A DNA stretch of 64,000 bases from an uncultured bacterium (GTDB taxonomy: Bacteria; Bacteroidota; Bacteroidia; Chitinophagales; Chitinophagaceae), in assembly GCA_903826405.1 (NCBI GenBank), contig CAIKEH010000013.1:1-64000 (forward strand). The letters are read 5' to 3'. Below the pieces are notes generated by a model. The model saw only the letters and a list, made by a program, of their open reading frames with translations. It was not told where the DNA came from and searched no databases. This document shows positions 47,245 to 56,234 of the stretch, piece after piece; the first letter of the stretch is position 1; each line of letters begins with the position of its first letter. The position numbers and the translations under genes are program-made.

Positions 47245-48365
47245 TGGGACAATTTATTCTCCAGATCGGGGCCGCGCAAAGAAGTGGCGACAACCTTTCC
47301 TTGGGGATCGACCAGTACATTGAAAGGGATGCCTTCGATATGGTAGAGTGGGACTACGGAACTATTCCAGTATTTCAAGTCACTGACGTGGGTCCAGACC
47401 AGTCCATCATCCTTGATGGCCTTGAGCCAGGCATCCTTGTTCTGGTCAAGTGATACACCCAATATCCCGAAGTTCCTGCCCTTGAACTTCTGATATGCTG
47501 CCACAACATTCGGGTTTTCGGCACGACAGGGTCCACACCAGCTGGCCCAGAAATCGACCAATACGTATTTGCCCTTAAATGAACTCAACGAAACATTCTT
47601 GCCTTCCGTGTCGGGCAGGGTGAAGTCCGGTGCCTGCTTGCCGCTCATATCCTTATCCATCATCGCCTTTTCTTCCTGCAGGTAATCCTGGGTTACCTTG
47701 ACCACTTCCGCATTGTCCGGGAATCTCTTGGACAGACCCGCTACCACCGGATCCAGTTTCTGTGGATCGGCTTGGCCCCTGACCATACCCAAGGCATAAA
47801 GTGCCACGGATGCAGACTTCGCAGTGTCCGCATAGCCTATCAGGAGATCCTCGGTACTTCCAATGAAAGAGCGGAAATCCGACTCATAACCTGCCTGAAG
47901 ACTATCAGAGAGTTTCTGTGCTCGAGCATCCAAAACTCTTTTACGTAATGAATCGATGACGGCCAGGTCGTTGTTGAAACGCTTCAACAACCTGCGAAAG
48001 GAATTGCTGGATGCACTGTTCACGGCATAGTCGCTAAAGGAATTCCAGTCGGCCTGAAAGCGGATGTTGGGGACATCATTGATCAGCAAGGCGAAAACTC
48101 CATCACGCTCGAATCTCAGCCGGTACATGCCTTCCTTACCTGGATCCGCCGTCTTGAGCATGAAATCCGTATTCCCCTTGGGCAGGATCATCGTGTCGAG
48201 GGTCTTCGGTGCCGATCCTGTCAAGTCCACTTTATCTAGATAGACGGTCTGCTTTTCGGGATTGTTCTTCAAGCTACCTTCTACCCGAAACTCTTTTTTT
48301 CCAGGATTAGTGCAAGAGAATAGCATCAGTGCAACGGCCAATAGCGTTAGGATAAGATTACGCAT
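47232..48365 (-). CDS. TlpA-type thiol-disulfide lipoprotein with DUF4369-like N-terminus
   Basis: A 377-residue lipoprotein: lipobox LFSC (Cys 18), an N-terminal DUF4369-type beta domain (about 25-110), a helical linker (120-235) and a thioredoxin domain (240-377) with WCGPC at 276-280 and the cis-Pro loop EGIPFNVLVD. Such proteins reduce or exchange disulfides in the periplasm. It lies 9 bp after gatB on the same strand and is probably read from the same mRNA. Confidence 0.93.
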   Translation of the reverse strand: MRNLILTLLAVALMLFSCTNPGKKEFRVEGSLKNNPEKQTVYLDKVDLTGSAPKTLDTMILPKGNTDFMLKTADPGKEGMYRLRFERDGVFALLINDVPNIRFQADWNSFSDYAVNSASSNSFRRLLKRFNNDLAVIDSLRKRVLDARAQKLSDSLQAGYESDFRSFIGSTEDLLIGYADTAKSASVALYALGMVRGQADPQKLDPVVAGLSKRFPDNAEVVKVTQDYLQEEKAMMDKDMSGKQAPDFTLPDTEGKNVSLSSFKGKYVLVDFWASWCGPCRAENPNVVAAYQKFKGRNFGILGVSLDQNKDAWLKAIKDDGLVWTHVSDLKYWNSSVVPLYHIEGIPFNVLVDPQGKVVATSLRGPDLENKLSQVLK

Positions 48366-48374
48366 GATATGGTT

Positions 48375-49850
48375 TTATGATCGGTTGAGTTTTTCGAGTA
48401 ACAGTTCGTTCGTGATCTTGGGATCGGCCTTGCCTTTGGACAGTTTCTTCACTTCCCCAACGAAGAGTCCGATGAGTCCTTTTTTACCCTTTTGGTATTC
48501 CATGACCTTATCTGGCATGCGGGCGATCACCTCATCCACCCATTTCTGAACCGAACCGGAATCCGCATCTTGAATGATATTGAGTTCTCTGGCGAGTTGT
48601 ACCGGATCGGTTGAAATACCATCCAGGAGTGCCGGAAGGAGTTTTTGTGCTGCCACGGAAAAATTCAGTTTCCCTCCTTCGACAAGATCGATCATAGCCT
48701 TCCAGGACACAGGGTCGATCTTGACCGCATCCCAACCCTCCTGTCTTTCATTAAGCCAAGAGCGTACGGGCCCCATGAGAAAATTCGCCGTTGGCTTGAA
48801 TTGATCAGTGTGCCCTACGATTCGTTCATACAGATCAGAAAGTTCACGCTCCTCACAAAGTGCATGTGCATCGTAGTCCGTCAATCCATGTTCATCCCGG
48901 TATTTTGCCATCCGTTGTTCCGGCAAAGGCGGCAAAGCCTTTTCCACTCCACGGATCCACTCTTCGGTGAGATGAAATGGATTTAGGTCGGGCTCAGCGA
49001 AATATCTATAATCATCTGCGTCCTCCTTGGTACGTATGGAGAATGTGGTATTTCGGTCGGCATCATAGCTTCGTGTCTCTTGTAATATCGTCTCACTGCG
49101 ATCCATCATGCCCATGAGTCTTGTCGCTTCGGCATCAATAGCCTTCCGGATGTTCCGGATGGAGTTCAGGTTCTTGACCTCCACCTTGGTACCCAATTCG
49201 GTGACACCATGTGGACGAACGGAAATATTGGCATCGCAACGAAGGCTGCCTTCTTCCATGTTCCCATCACAGATGCCGATCCAACGGACCAACTTACGCA
49301 CTTCCGTTAGGAAAGCAAAAGCTTCCTCACTACTTCGCATGTCCGGCTCCGTAACAATCTCGATCAGCGGCACACCGGCCCTGTTGTAATCCAGACAAGT
49401 AAAAGACGGGTCTATATCATGGATGCTTTTGCCTGCATCCTCTTCAAGATGTATCCTAGTGAGTGGCACCTTCTTCTCCTCACCTTCCACGTTGATGATC
49501 ACATGACCATTACGGCATATGGGTGTGGTATGCTGAGAGACCTGATATCCCTTGGGCAGGTCAGGATAAAAATAATTCTTACGAGCGAAATAGTTATGAC
49601 GCTCGATATCGCAATGGCAGACCAGACCCATGCGTACGGCGAATTCGACTGCCTTCCTGTTGATCATGGGCAATGTTCCCGGGTGTCCGAGGGTGATGGG
49701 ACTGACATTCATATTGGGTCCCGATCCGAACAGGTTGGCATCGGAGCAGAAAAGCTTAGACTCTGTTCTCAACTGAACATGGATCTCCAATCCAATGACG
49801 ATCTCGTAAGGATCCGGACTTTTTTCCTTCTTGATTGCTTGCTGCTGCAT
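48375..49850 (-). CDS. gatB: Aspartyl/glutamyl-tRNA amidotransferase subunit B
   Basis: A 491-residue GatB protein: YEIVIGLEIHVQLRTESKLFC at the start, LGHPGTLPMINRKAVEFAVRMGL, DYNRAGVPLIEIVTEPD, and the C-terminal tail domain (about 345-491). With GatA and GatC (not here) it amidates Glu-tRNA-Gln or Asp-tRNA-Asn. The ATG at 49850 is used; the upstream in-frame ATG at 49931 would add 27 residues unlike the family and would lie before the -7 box. Confidence 0.96.
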   Translation of the reverse strand: MQQQAIKKEKSPDPYEIVIGLEIHVQLRTESKLFCSDANLFGSGPNMNVSPITLGHPGTLPMINRKAVEFAVRMGLVCHCDIERHNYFARKNYFYPDLPKGYQVSQHTTPICRNGHVIINVEGEEKKVPLTRIHLEEDAGKSIHDIDPSFTCLDYNRAGVPLIEIVTEPDMRSSEEAFAFLTEVRKLVRWIGICDGNMEEGSLRCDANISVRPHGVTELGTKVEVKNLNSIRNIRKAIDAEATRLMGMMDRSETILQETRSYDADRNTTFSIRTKEDADDYRYFAEPDLNPFHLTEEWIRGVEKALPPLPEQRMAKYRDEHGLTDYDAHALCEERELSDLYERIVGHTDQFKPTANFLMGPVRSWLNERQEGWDAVKIDPVSWKAMIDLVEGGKLNFSVAAQKLLPALLDGISTDPVQLARELNIIQDADSGSVQKWVDEVIARMPDKVMEYQKGKKGLIGLFVGEVKKLSKGKADPKITNELLLEKLNRS

Positions 49851-49858
49851 GAATGCCT

Positions 49859-49866
49859 CAAAATTA
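49859..49866 (-). promoter_or_regulatory. -7 box TAATTTTG just before gatB
   Basis: Exact TAnnTTTG match on the minus strand, ending 8 bases before the ATG at 49850. It also argues against the ORF-track start at 49931. Confidence 0.5.
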
Positions 49867-49945
49867 CCGAAATGAGGCTTATCCCCGAAATGAAAAGCCC
49901 CCCAGAGAAGCACTTTAGGGGACCATTTCATTGACTCATGCAGGG

Positions 49946-51067
49946 TCAGAGGTCTGCTTTGCGCAATGGTCTGGGCATCCTGACCTCCACCTTCAAGGGA
50001 GTTCCATTGCGTAGCAACATAATCGGAAAACTGGTTTTATCCCTCGCATCGTGAATGGCATTTATAGCCTGCTTCACTGAATTGGCTTCTTTACCGTCCA
50101 CCTGGGTGATGATGTCATCTTCCTTCAGTCCTGCTTTTTCACCAGGAGAGTCGGGTTTTACATCCATCACTTTAACTCCTTGGGAATCTTTCGTTTCTTC
50201 GATCTGTACTCCGAGTCGTGGCCTGTCGTTTACATACAAATCCCTTTCCCAACCCTTGTTGCTGAAATTCTTTGGTGGCAAATAAGGAAAAATCTGGCCT
50301 TCGCTGATCCGTGGAACGGCATCCATGAACTCGTCATCATTCAAGGGCAGGGTGATATCAAAGGTCCCAGAATTCCTCGCCTCTCCCAATTTCACTTTGA
50401 TCTTCTTTGTCTTTTTTTCCCGGATAAAACTGATCAACACTTCATCTCCCGGCTTTTTGGTTTGGATGATCGATGCAAGTGAAGCTTGGTCCGTGATTTT
50501 GTTTCCATCAACAGCCGTGATGACATCTCCTTTGGCCAGTCCAACTTTAGCGGCGGCTGAATTTTCTGATATGCCGGAGATAACCGCGCCTTTTTCCCCT
50601 TTATCTGCTGTCACGCCCAGCATGGCCCGGGGCTTACCTATTTCTTCCCCATCTTCGTTGAAATTCCAGGACTTGGGGCCAGGAACATGGGGAGATGGGA
50701 AACGAAAACTAAAATGCTTCATCCCTGGTTCAATGGATCCATCCGGCACCTCAATCTCAATATTCCGTTCGATAAGGTCATCGAGCCGATCCAGATCTCC
50801 CAACCTGTTCTTATTGATGACGATGTCGCCCCCCTGATATTCCACAAGAGGCTTACCATTGATGGTGATTTTGTCGCCATCAATCACAACGGTCATCTTT
50901 TCCTCATGACCACCGTTGTTGCGGATGATGATCTGTTTCTCAGAATTATTTCTGATGGGTTCTTTGCCAGAAGGTGCTGGCGATACCGACTCCTGTGCAG
51001 TAGCCGTTATCGTAAAGAGGGTCAGCATGCTCACCGATCCCTTCAGCATTAAAGAATATAGTCTCAT
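49946..51067 (-). CDS. Secreted protein with two PDZ domains
   Basis: A 373-residue protein with a signal peptide (about 1-24, ending ATAQ), a beta-rich N-terminal region, PDZ1 (about 148-235: AMLGVTADKGEKGAVISGI, NSAAAKVGLAKGDVITAVDG) and PDZ2 (about 280-370: RLGVQIEE, SPGEKAGLKEDDIITQVDG). There is no protease domain, in contrast to DegP/HtrA proteins, so it is probably a periplasmic scaffold or adaptor. It lies between alaS (81 bp upstream) and gatB. Function unknown. Confidence 0.85.
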   Translation of the reverse strand: MRLYSLMLKGSVSMLTLFTITATAQESVSPAPSGKEPIRNNSEKQIIIRNNGGHEEKMTVVIDGDKITINGKPLVEYQGGDIVINKNRLGDLDRLDDLIERNIEIEVPDGSIEPGMKHFSFRFPSPHVPGPKSWNFNEDGEEIGKPRAMLGVTADKGEKGAVISGISENSAAAKVGLAKGDVITAVDGNKITDQASLASIIQTKKPGDEVLISFIREKKTKKIKVKLGEARNSGTFDITLPLNDDEFMDAVPRISEGQIFPYLPPKNFSNKGWERDLYVNDRPRLGVQIEETKDSQGVKVMDVKPDSPGEKAGLKEDDIITQVDGKEANSVKQAINAIHDARDKTSFPIMLLRNGTPLKVEVRMPRPLRKADL

Positions 51068-51148
51068 ACTTGGTGAAATTTGAATGGAAAAAAGTCCAGT
51101 AAAAGTAGTGAAGGGGGAAATTGCCCTTAGTTTGAGAATTGTTAAAAC

Positions 51149-53782
51149 TCAGGCGAGCAGATGTCTAATTGCGGCAATGACCTGCTCGAGTCCGGCGGGA
51201 TCCTGGCCACCAGCCGTGGCAAGATTTTTTTGACCTCCACCACCGCCCTTGATCAAGGGTGCAATGATCTCCTTGATGATCTTTCCTGCATCAAGCCCAC
51301 GGGCTGCAACCACTTTGTCATCTATCCCGATGGCCACAAATGGCTTGCCGCCTATATTGGCAGTGAGGAGAATGAGGTAGTCGTTCAAATGGTTCTTCAG
51401 GTCGAAAATGAGTTTCTTGAGTGCCTCGGCATTACCGACATTCACTGCAGAGCCGATGAAAGTCACGCCGTTGATGATCTCATCTTTCATCAGCAGTTCG
51501 TTGCGAATGCCCACGAGCAGCCTTCCCTCGAGATGATCGATGTGTTTCCTGAGTTCTGCATTTTCCTGCTGCAGGTTTTCAATAGCCTTGCCGATCTCCT
51601 TGGGATGGCGCAATTGCTGACCGACGGCAGCCAGAATATCCATCTGATCCCGAACGTGCATAGCTGCTGGCGCACCACATACCGCTTCCACACGACGCAC
51701 ACCGGCAGCTACTGCAGTTTCAGCTGATATGGTGAACAAGCCGAGCTCGCCCGTGGATGAAACATGCGTACCTCCGCATAGTTCTATCGAGTAGGCCGGG
51801 TCGATGATCACCACCCGAACGATATCTGAATATTTTTCACCAAAGAGGGCCGTTGCTCCCATGGAAATGGCTTCTTCTTTCGGCATCTCCCGGATGACCA
51901 CCGGTATATTCTGTCGGATCCTGGCATTGACTATGGATTCTACTTCCCTGATCTCCTCAGCACTCATTTTGGCGAAATGGGAGAAATCGAACCGCAGGTA
52001 TTCGGAGTTTACCAGTGAACCCTTTTGGGCCACATGGGTTCCAAGCACTTTACGCAGTGCGGCATGCAAAAGATGAGTGGCCGAATGGTGAATGGCGGTT
52101 GCCTGTCGTTTTGGTGCATCCACCCAAGCTTCTACGGAACCACTCGTATCAGCGGGCATGTCCGGGACTATATGGAGTATGAGTTCATTCTCGCGCCGGG
52201 TATCGGTAACGGTCACCCGCTCTTCGCCGATCCGCAACCAGCCGGTATCACCTACTTGTCCCCCACTTTCTGCATAGAAGGGAGTATGATCAAGAACGAC
52301 CTGCCAGGATTCTTTCCCCTTGGACTTTATTCTACGGTATCTAAGCAATTTCGCTTCGGCTTCCACCTTATCGTATCCGATGAAAGGGCTGCCTTTTTTA
52401 CCAGCATCCTGATCCTGGACAATGATCCAGTCATCCGTATCCAGTGTGGTCGCGGCCCTGCTTCTTTGTTTCTGCTTACCCATCTCCAACTCGAAGGCAG
52501 TTTCATCCACCTGGTAACCTTTTTCCTGTGCGATGAGCCGGGTCAGATCGATCGGGAATCCATAGGTGTCATAGAGCTCGAATGCAGCGGATCCGTTCAC
52601 TAGCAGATCGACGGATGATTGAGCACTGATCTCCTCGAACTTGCGCAGGCCTTTTTCAAGAGTTCGGTGGAAAGATTCCTCTTCTTCCCTGACCACGCGC
52701 GAAACGAAGTCGGCTTGCTGGTGCAATTCAGGGAAAACGGTCCTGAACTGCTCGCCCAGCAAGGGAATGAGCTGGCAAAGCAGGGGTTTATGATGATCCA
52801 GGAATGAATAATAATACCTGACGGCCCTGCGCAGTATCCGACGGACGACATAACCGGCACCGGTATTTGAAGGCAATTGACCATCGGCGATCGTGAACCC
52901 GATGGCGCGGATATGATCCGCGATCACCCGGAAGGCTACGTCTTTTCGATCCGCCCCTGCTGTATATTTTTTGCCGGTGATCTTTTCCGTTGCGCTGATG
53001 GTACCGCTGAAAATGTCCGTATCATAGTTGGACGACTTGCCTTGCAAGACCCTGACCAATCTTTCCAGACCCATGCCCGTATCCACGTGGGTGGATGCCA
53101 ATGGCTCCAAACTCCCATCCTTCAGCCTGTTGAATTGAATGAAGACGTTGTTCCATATCTCGATCACCTGAGGATGATCCTTATTGACCAATTGTTCGCC
53201 AGGAATTTCGGCCCGTTCACCATCGGGACGGCAGTCAACATGTATTTCGCTGCAGGGACCGCAAGGTCCCATATCTCCCATCTCCCAGAAATTATCCTTT
53301 TTATTACCCAATACAATGTGGTTCTCAGGCAGGTAATGCCTCCATTTGGCCAGTGCAATGGTGGAAGCAGGAAGCTTTTCCTTGGCATCCCCTTCGAAAA
53401 CAGTAGCATATATGCGGTCTTTGGGCAGTTTATATATTTCGGTCAGCAGTTCCCAACTCCAATCAATGGCCTCATTCTTGAAATAATCACCAAAACTCCA
53501 GTTACCCAGCATCTCGAACATAGTATGATGGTAGGTATCCACGCCCACTTCCTCCAGATCGTTGTGCTTCCCACTGACGCGGAGGCACTTCTGGGTATCC
53601 ACTACCCGCTTGAAAGGGGCGGATCTGTTACCGAGGAAATAGTCTTTGAACTGATTCATACCCGCATTGGTGAATAGCAGGGTTGGATCATTCTTGACGA
53701 CGATAGGTGCCGAGGGAACGATATGATGTCCTTTCGATGCGAAAAAGTCAAGGAATCGCTGCCTGATCTCTGCGGAAGTCAT
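51149..53782 (-). CDS. alaS: Alanine-tRNA ligase
   Basis: An 877-residue class II synthetase: MTSAEIRQRFLDFFASKGHHIVPSAPIV start, FTNAGMNQFKDYFLG, GNWSFGDYFKNEAI, DMGPCGPCSEIH, editing domain with HHSATHLLHAAL and CGGTHVSSTGELG (zinc ligands), and the C-terminal GGGGGQKNLATAGG. It charges tRNA-Ala and hydrolyses mischarged Ser/Gly. The start at 53782 is the family start; the track adds 30 codons across the promoter. Confidence 0.97.
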   Translation of the reverse strand: MTSAEIRQRFLDFFASKGHHIVPSAPIVVKNDPTLLFTNAGMNQFKDYFLGNRSAPFKRVVDTQKCLRVSGKHNDLEEVGVDTYHHTMFEMLGNWSFGDYFKNEAIDWSWELLTEIYKLPKDRIYATVFEGDAKEKLPASTIALAKWRHYLPENHIVLGNKKDNFWEMGDMGPCGPCSEIHVDCRPDGERAEIPGEQLVNKDHPQVIEIWNNVFIQFNRLKDGSLEPLASTHVDTGMGLERLVRVLQGKSSNYDTDIFSGTISATEKITGKKYTAGADRKDVAFRVIADHIRAIGFTIADGQLPSNTGAGYVVRRILRRAVRYYYSFLDHHKPLLCQLIPLLGEQFRTVFPELHQQADFVSRVVREEEESFHRTLEKGLRKFEEISAQSSVDLLVNGSAAFELYDTYGFPIDLTRLIAQEKGYQVDETAFELEMGKQKQRSRAATTLDTDDWIIVQDQDAGKKGSPFIGYDKVEAEAKLLRYRRIKSKGKESWQVVLDHTPFYAESGGQVGDTGWLRIGEERVTVTDTRRENELILHIVPDMPADTSGSVEAWVDAPKRQATAIHHSATHLLHAALRKVLGTHVAQKGSLVNSEYLRFDFSHFAKMSAEEIREVESIVNARIRQNIPVVIREMPKEEAISMGATALFGEKYSDIVRVVIIDPAYSIELCGGTHVSSTGELGLFTISAETAVAAGVRRVEAVCGAPAAMHVRDQMDILAAVGQQLRHPKEIGKAIENLQQENAELRKHIDHLEGRLLVGIRNELLMKDEIINGVTFIGSAVNVGNAEALKKLIFDLKNHLNDYLILLTANIGGKPFVAIGIDDKVVAARGLDAGKIIKEIIAPLIKGGGGGQKNLATAGGQDPAGLEQVIAAIRHLLA

Positions 53783-53826
53783 GGGGGTAAATCGTTTGTC
53801 CGGAATGATTTCTTGAGTCAAACGGT

Positions 53827-53834
53827 TATATTTG
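53827..53834 (+). promoter_or_regulatory. -7 box TATATTTG for the M23 peptidase gene
   Basis: Exact TAnnTTTG match on the plus strand, about 100 bases before the peptidase ATG. It faces the alaS box at 53859-53866, so the two transcripts would start within a few bases and cross. Confidence 0.45.
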
Positions 53835-53858
53835 TCTCCTTCACCCCGGCATGGGGCA

Positions 53859-53866
53859 CAAAAGTA
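53859..53866 (-). promoter_or_regulatory. -7 box TACTTTTG for alaS
   Basis: Exact TAnnTTTG match on the minus strand (plus-strand CAAAAGTA); about 76 bases lie between the box and the alaS ATG. No -33 TTG at 19 bases. Confidence 0.45.
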
Positions 53867-53937
53867 CATCATTTGACAGATGTGGCCTTTCTGCGGCCGG
53901 AAGGATGAGGGGCTCAGAAGGACCGGACCGGGAAATC

Positions 53938-54909
53938 ATGAAAAAGGTCAAGTATTTTTATAACACCAATAGCCTCCGGTATGAGAAACTGGTGGTCCCC
54001 CTTCGGGTCAAGTTTCTCCGTGTTCTCGGCTTTCTGGCCACTGCTATTGTCACTGGAATGATCATTGTTGGTCTTGCCTTCCGCTTTCTGGATTCACCCA
54101 AGGAAAAGATCCTCCGACTGCAATATGAAAGGTCTCAGGAAGACCTGACAGCCATTTCCGCGCAGGTAAAGGAGATGGAACAGAAACTGGTTCAATTGGA
54201 GAAAAGGGATAACGACGTATACCGAACCATTTTTGAGGCCAGCCCCATTCCCGACAGCGCTCGGGCGAAAAAGATGGAATTGGAAAAGGAGATCAACCTG
54301 GTTTCTTCAATGGACGAGAATGAATTAGCCTATTCCCTCACCAAAACCATCAAAAACCTGGAAAGCCGGATGCAATTCCAGGAAAAATCCTACAAGGATA
54401 TAGAGTTCATGATCAGAGACAAGGAAAAACTGCTGGCATCCACCCCGGCCATACAGCCGGTAAATAACAAGGACCTCAATAGGTTGGCTTCTGGTTACGG
54501 ATACCGCATCGACCCTGTTTATAAGACGGTTAAATTCCATGCCGGCCTCGATTTTTCCTCCCCGCAAGGCACTCCTATATATGCCACGGCTGATGGTCGC
54601 GTGAACACCGCCGGAAATACCGGCAATGGATATGGTAACCATGTGGTCATCAATCATGGATATGGATACGAAACCCTGTATGGGCACATGGTTCGCGTAA
54701 AGGTGAAGTCTGGTCAATCCGTCAAGCGAGGGGAAGTCATCGGCTGGGTCGGAAGTACGGGGAAATCCACGGGGCCCCACTGCCATTATGAGGTACATAA
54801 ATTGGGCAGGACACTTGACCCCATCTATTTCTTCTATAATGACCTCAGCCCGGAGCAATATCAACAGATCCTGAAGATCGCAGCCTCCGGCAACCAGAGT
54901 TTCGACTAA
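53938..54909 (+). CDS. M23-family murein endopeptidase, membrane-anchored
   Basis: A 323-residue protein: cytoplasmic start MKKVKYFYNTNSLRYEKL, one membrane span (about 30-50), coiled coil (about 60-110 and 150-180), and a C-terminal LytM domain with the full zinc set: FHAGLDF (HxxxD), NHGYGYETLYGHM and HCHYEVH (HxH). It should cut peptide cross-links in the wall, as an active enzyme rather than a degenerate activator. The ATG at 53938 was chosen; the track start (53851) overlaps alaS promoter DNA. Confidence 0.93.
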   Translation: MKKVKYFYNTNSLRYEKLVVPLRVKFLRVLGFLATAIVTGMIIVGLAFRFLDSPKEKILRLQYERSQEDLTAISAQVKEMEQKLVQLEKRDNDVYRTIFEASPIPDSARAKKMELEKEINLVSSMDENELAYSLTKTIKNLESRMQFQEKSYKDIEFMIRDKEKLLASTPAIQPVNNKDLNRLASGYGYRIDPVYKTVKFHAGLDFSSPQGTPIYATADGRVNTAGNTGNGYGNHVVINHGYGYETLYGHMVRVKVKSGQSVKRGEVIGWVGSTGKSTGPHCHYEVHKLGRTLDPIYFFYNDLSPEQYQQILKIAASGNQSFD

Positions 54910-54992
54910 ACTGGCCCCCTCCGGTTTATCCTTCACATCCTGTGCATAAATTATTAGCCTGATCCTTGCTGTATTCCTATAAATTCGTCGGC

Positions 54993-55628
54993 ATGCTGGA
55001 ACAACTCGACCTTTTCTCGACCACAACCACTCCCGAATCAGAGATCAAACCGGAAGAAAAGCTGAAAACCGCTTTTGAAAGAAGGTTACGCCCTCCTGTT
55101 GTGGTCATCGCTCCTGAAGAACCTGAAGCCATTCAGCAACCAGAACCCGTTTCGATCAAAATAGTCGCAGAGCCAACTGCCCCTTCTTTACAGGAAGATG
55201 CGGAAATCAAGGTCGTCCAAACCGAGGAAAAGAAAAGCACCAGGGGCAGGAAATCCATCAAGGAGATGGGGCTCGAAGCGGCACGAATAGATGTACCAGC
55301 CGATGACATCCTATATCAGAAGCAGTACTATGGCATTGGCGAGGTGGCCGCCATGTTCCAGGTGAATGCATCATTGCTCCGCTACTGGGAATCAGAATTT
55401 GATATCCTGAAACCCCGGAAAAACCGAAAAGGGGATCGCTTCTTCCGCCCCGACGACATCAAAAATCTGCAACGAATACATCATCTGCTTCGTGAAAGAA
55501 AATACACGATCGATGGTGCAAGGACCTTCCTGAAAGCCACCAAAAAATCCGGGGCCAAATTCGAAGCAATCGAAACATTGAAAAAGATCAAGGGCTTCCT
55601 GCTTGAGCTCAAGGCCGGACTATCATAA
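54993..55628 (+). CDS. MerR-family transcriptional regulator with long N-terminal tail
   Basis: A 211-residue protein. Residues 1-110 are acidic, Pro/Glu-rich and probably disordered; residues about 112-180 are a MerR-type winged helix (YYGIGEVAAMFQVNASLLRYWESEFDIL, then RKGDRFFRPDDIKNLQRIHHLL). There is no long dimerisation coil or metal-binding Cys, so it resembles the short MerR regulators of Bacteroidota whose ligand is unknown. ATG 54993 (MLEQLDLFS) was preferred over the track's upstream codon. It follows the M23 gene by 83 bp. Confidence 0.88.
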   Translation: MLEQLDLFSTTTTPESEIKPEEKLKTAFERRLRPPVVVIAPEEPEAIQQPEPVSIKIVAEPTAPSLQEDAEIKVVQTEEKKSTRGRKSIKEMGLEAARIDVPADDILYQKQYYGIGEVAAMFQVNASLLRYWESEFDILKPRKNRKGDRFFRPDDIKNLQRIHHLLRERKYTIDGARTFLKATKKSGAKFEAIETLKKIKGFLLELKAGLS

Positions 55629-55674
55629 GTATCCTCCCTGAGCTCTTCATCCGCACCGCACAAATTCCGTTTCC

Positions 55675-56187
55675 ATGTATCGGTACATACTCTTTTGCAT
55701 CTTTTCATCCATGATATTTTCCGCCGTTGCACAACCATGTGTGGATGTATCCAGGGATAGCTCAGGGAGAAAACAATTGGTCGGCATTATTAACCGCAGC
55801 ATGGTGGAGCAGGACACCAGCTTTTCTGAATTTAGTGCAAATGGGAAATGGTATACGCCGCCACCCCAAGCGGTTGAGATCCTGAAAGCAAAAGTTGATT
55901 CCGTTTTTTTCGTCATCATCTTCGGTACCTGGTGCCACGATAGTCAGAACCTGATCCCTCAATTTTTGAAATGGTCGGATGCTGCAGGATTTCCCGAGCG
56001 ACGCATCACCCTATTCGCGGTGGATCGTGCAAAAAAAGTACAAGGAAACATCGCCCAACTCTTCAACGTCAAGAACACACCCACATTCATTGTCATGCAT
56101 AACGGGAAAGAGGCGGGACGTGTAGTGGAATACGGGAAGAGCGGGAACATGGTGGCGGAATTGGCCGCTATCGTGGAAAAACTCTGA
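55675..56187 (+). CDS. Secreted thioredoxin-fold protein with a single active-site Cys
   Basis: A 170-residue protein with a signal peptide (about 1-20) and a thioredoxin fold: FGTWCHDSQNLIPQF carries the active-site loop as C87-H-D-S90, so the second Cys of CxxC is Ser, and the cis-Pro loop NTPTFIVM is kept. It therefore cannot form an internal disulfide; a mixed-disulfide, peroxide-handling or chaperone role is possible. C22 in the mature N-terminus might serve as a resolving thiol. It lies 46 bp after the MerR gene. Confidence 0.85.
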   Translation: MYRYILFCIFSSMIFSAVAQPCVDVSRDSSGRKQLVGIINRSMVEQDTSFSEFSANGKWYTPPPQAVEILKAKVDSVFFVIIFGTWCHDSQNLIPQFLKWSDAAGFPERRITLFAVDRAKKVQGNIAQLFNVKNTPTFIVMHNGKEAGRVVEYGKSGNMVAELAAIVEKL

Positions 56188-56234
56188 CCAAAAGTAAGCG
56201 AACAGCCAAAGGGTAGCTGGGGCTTCATATACAT

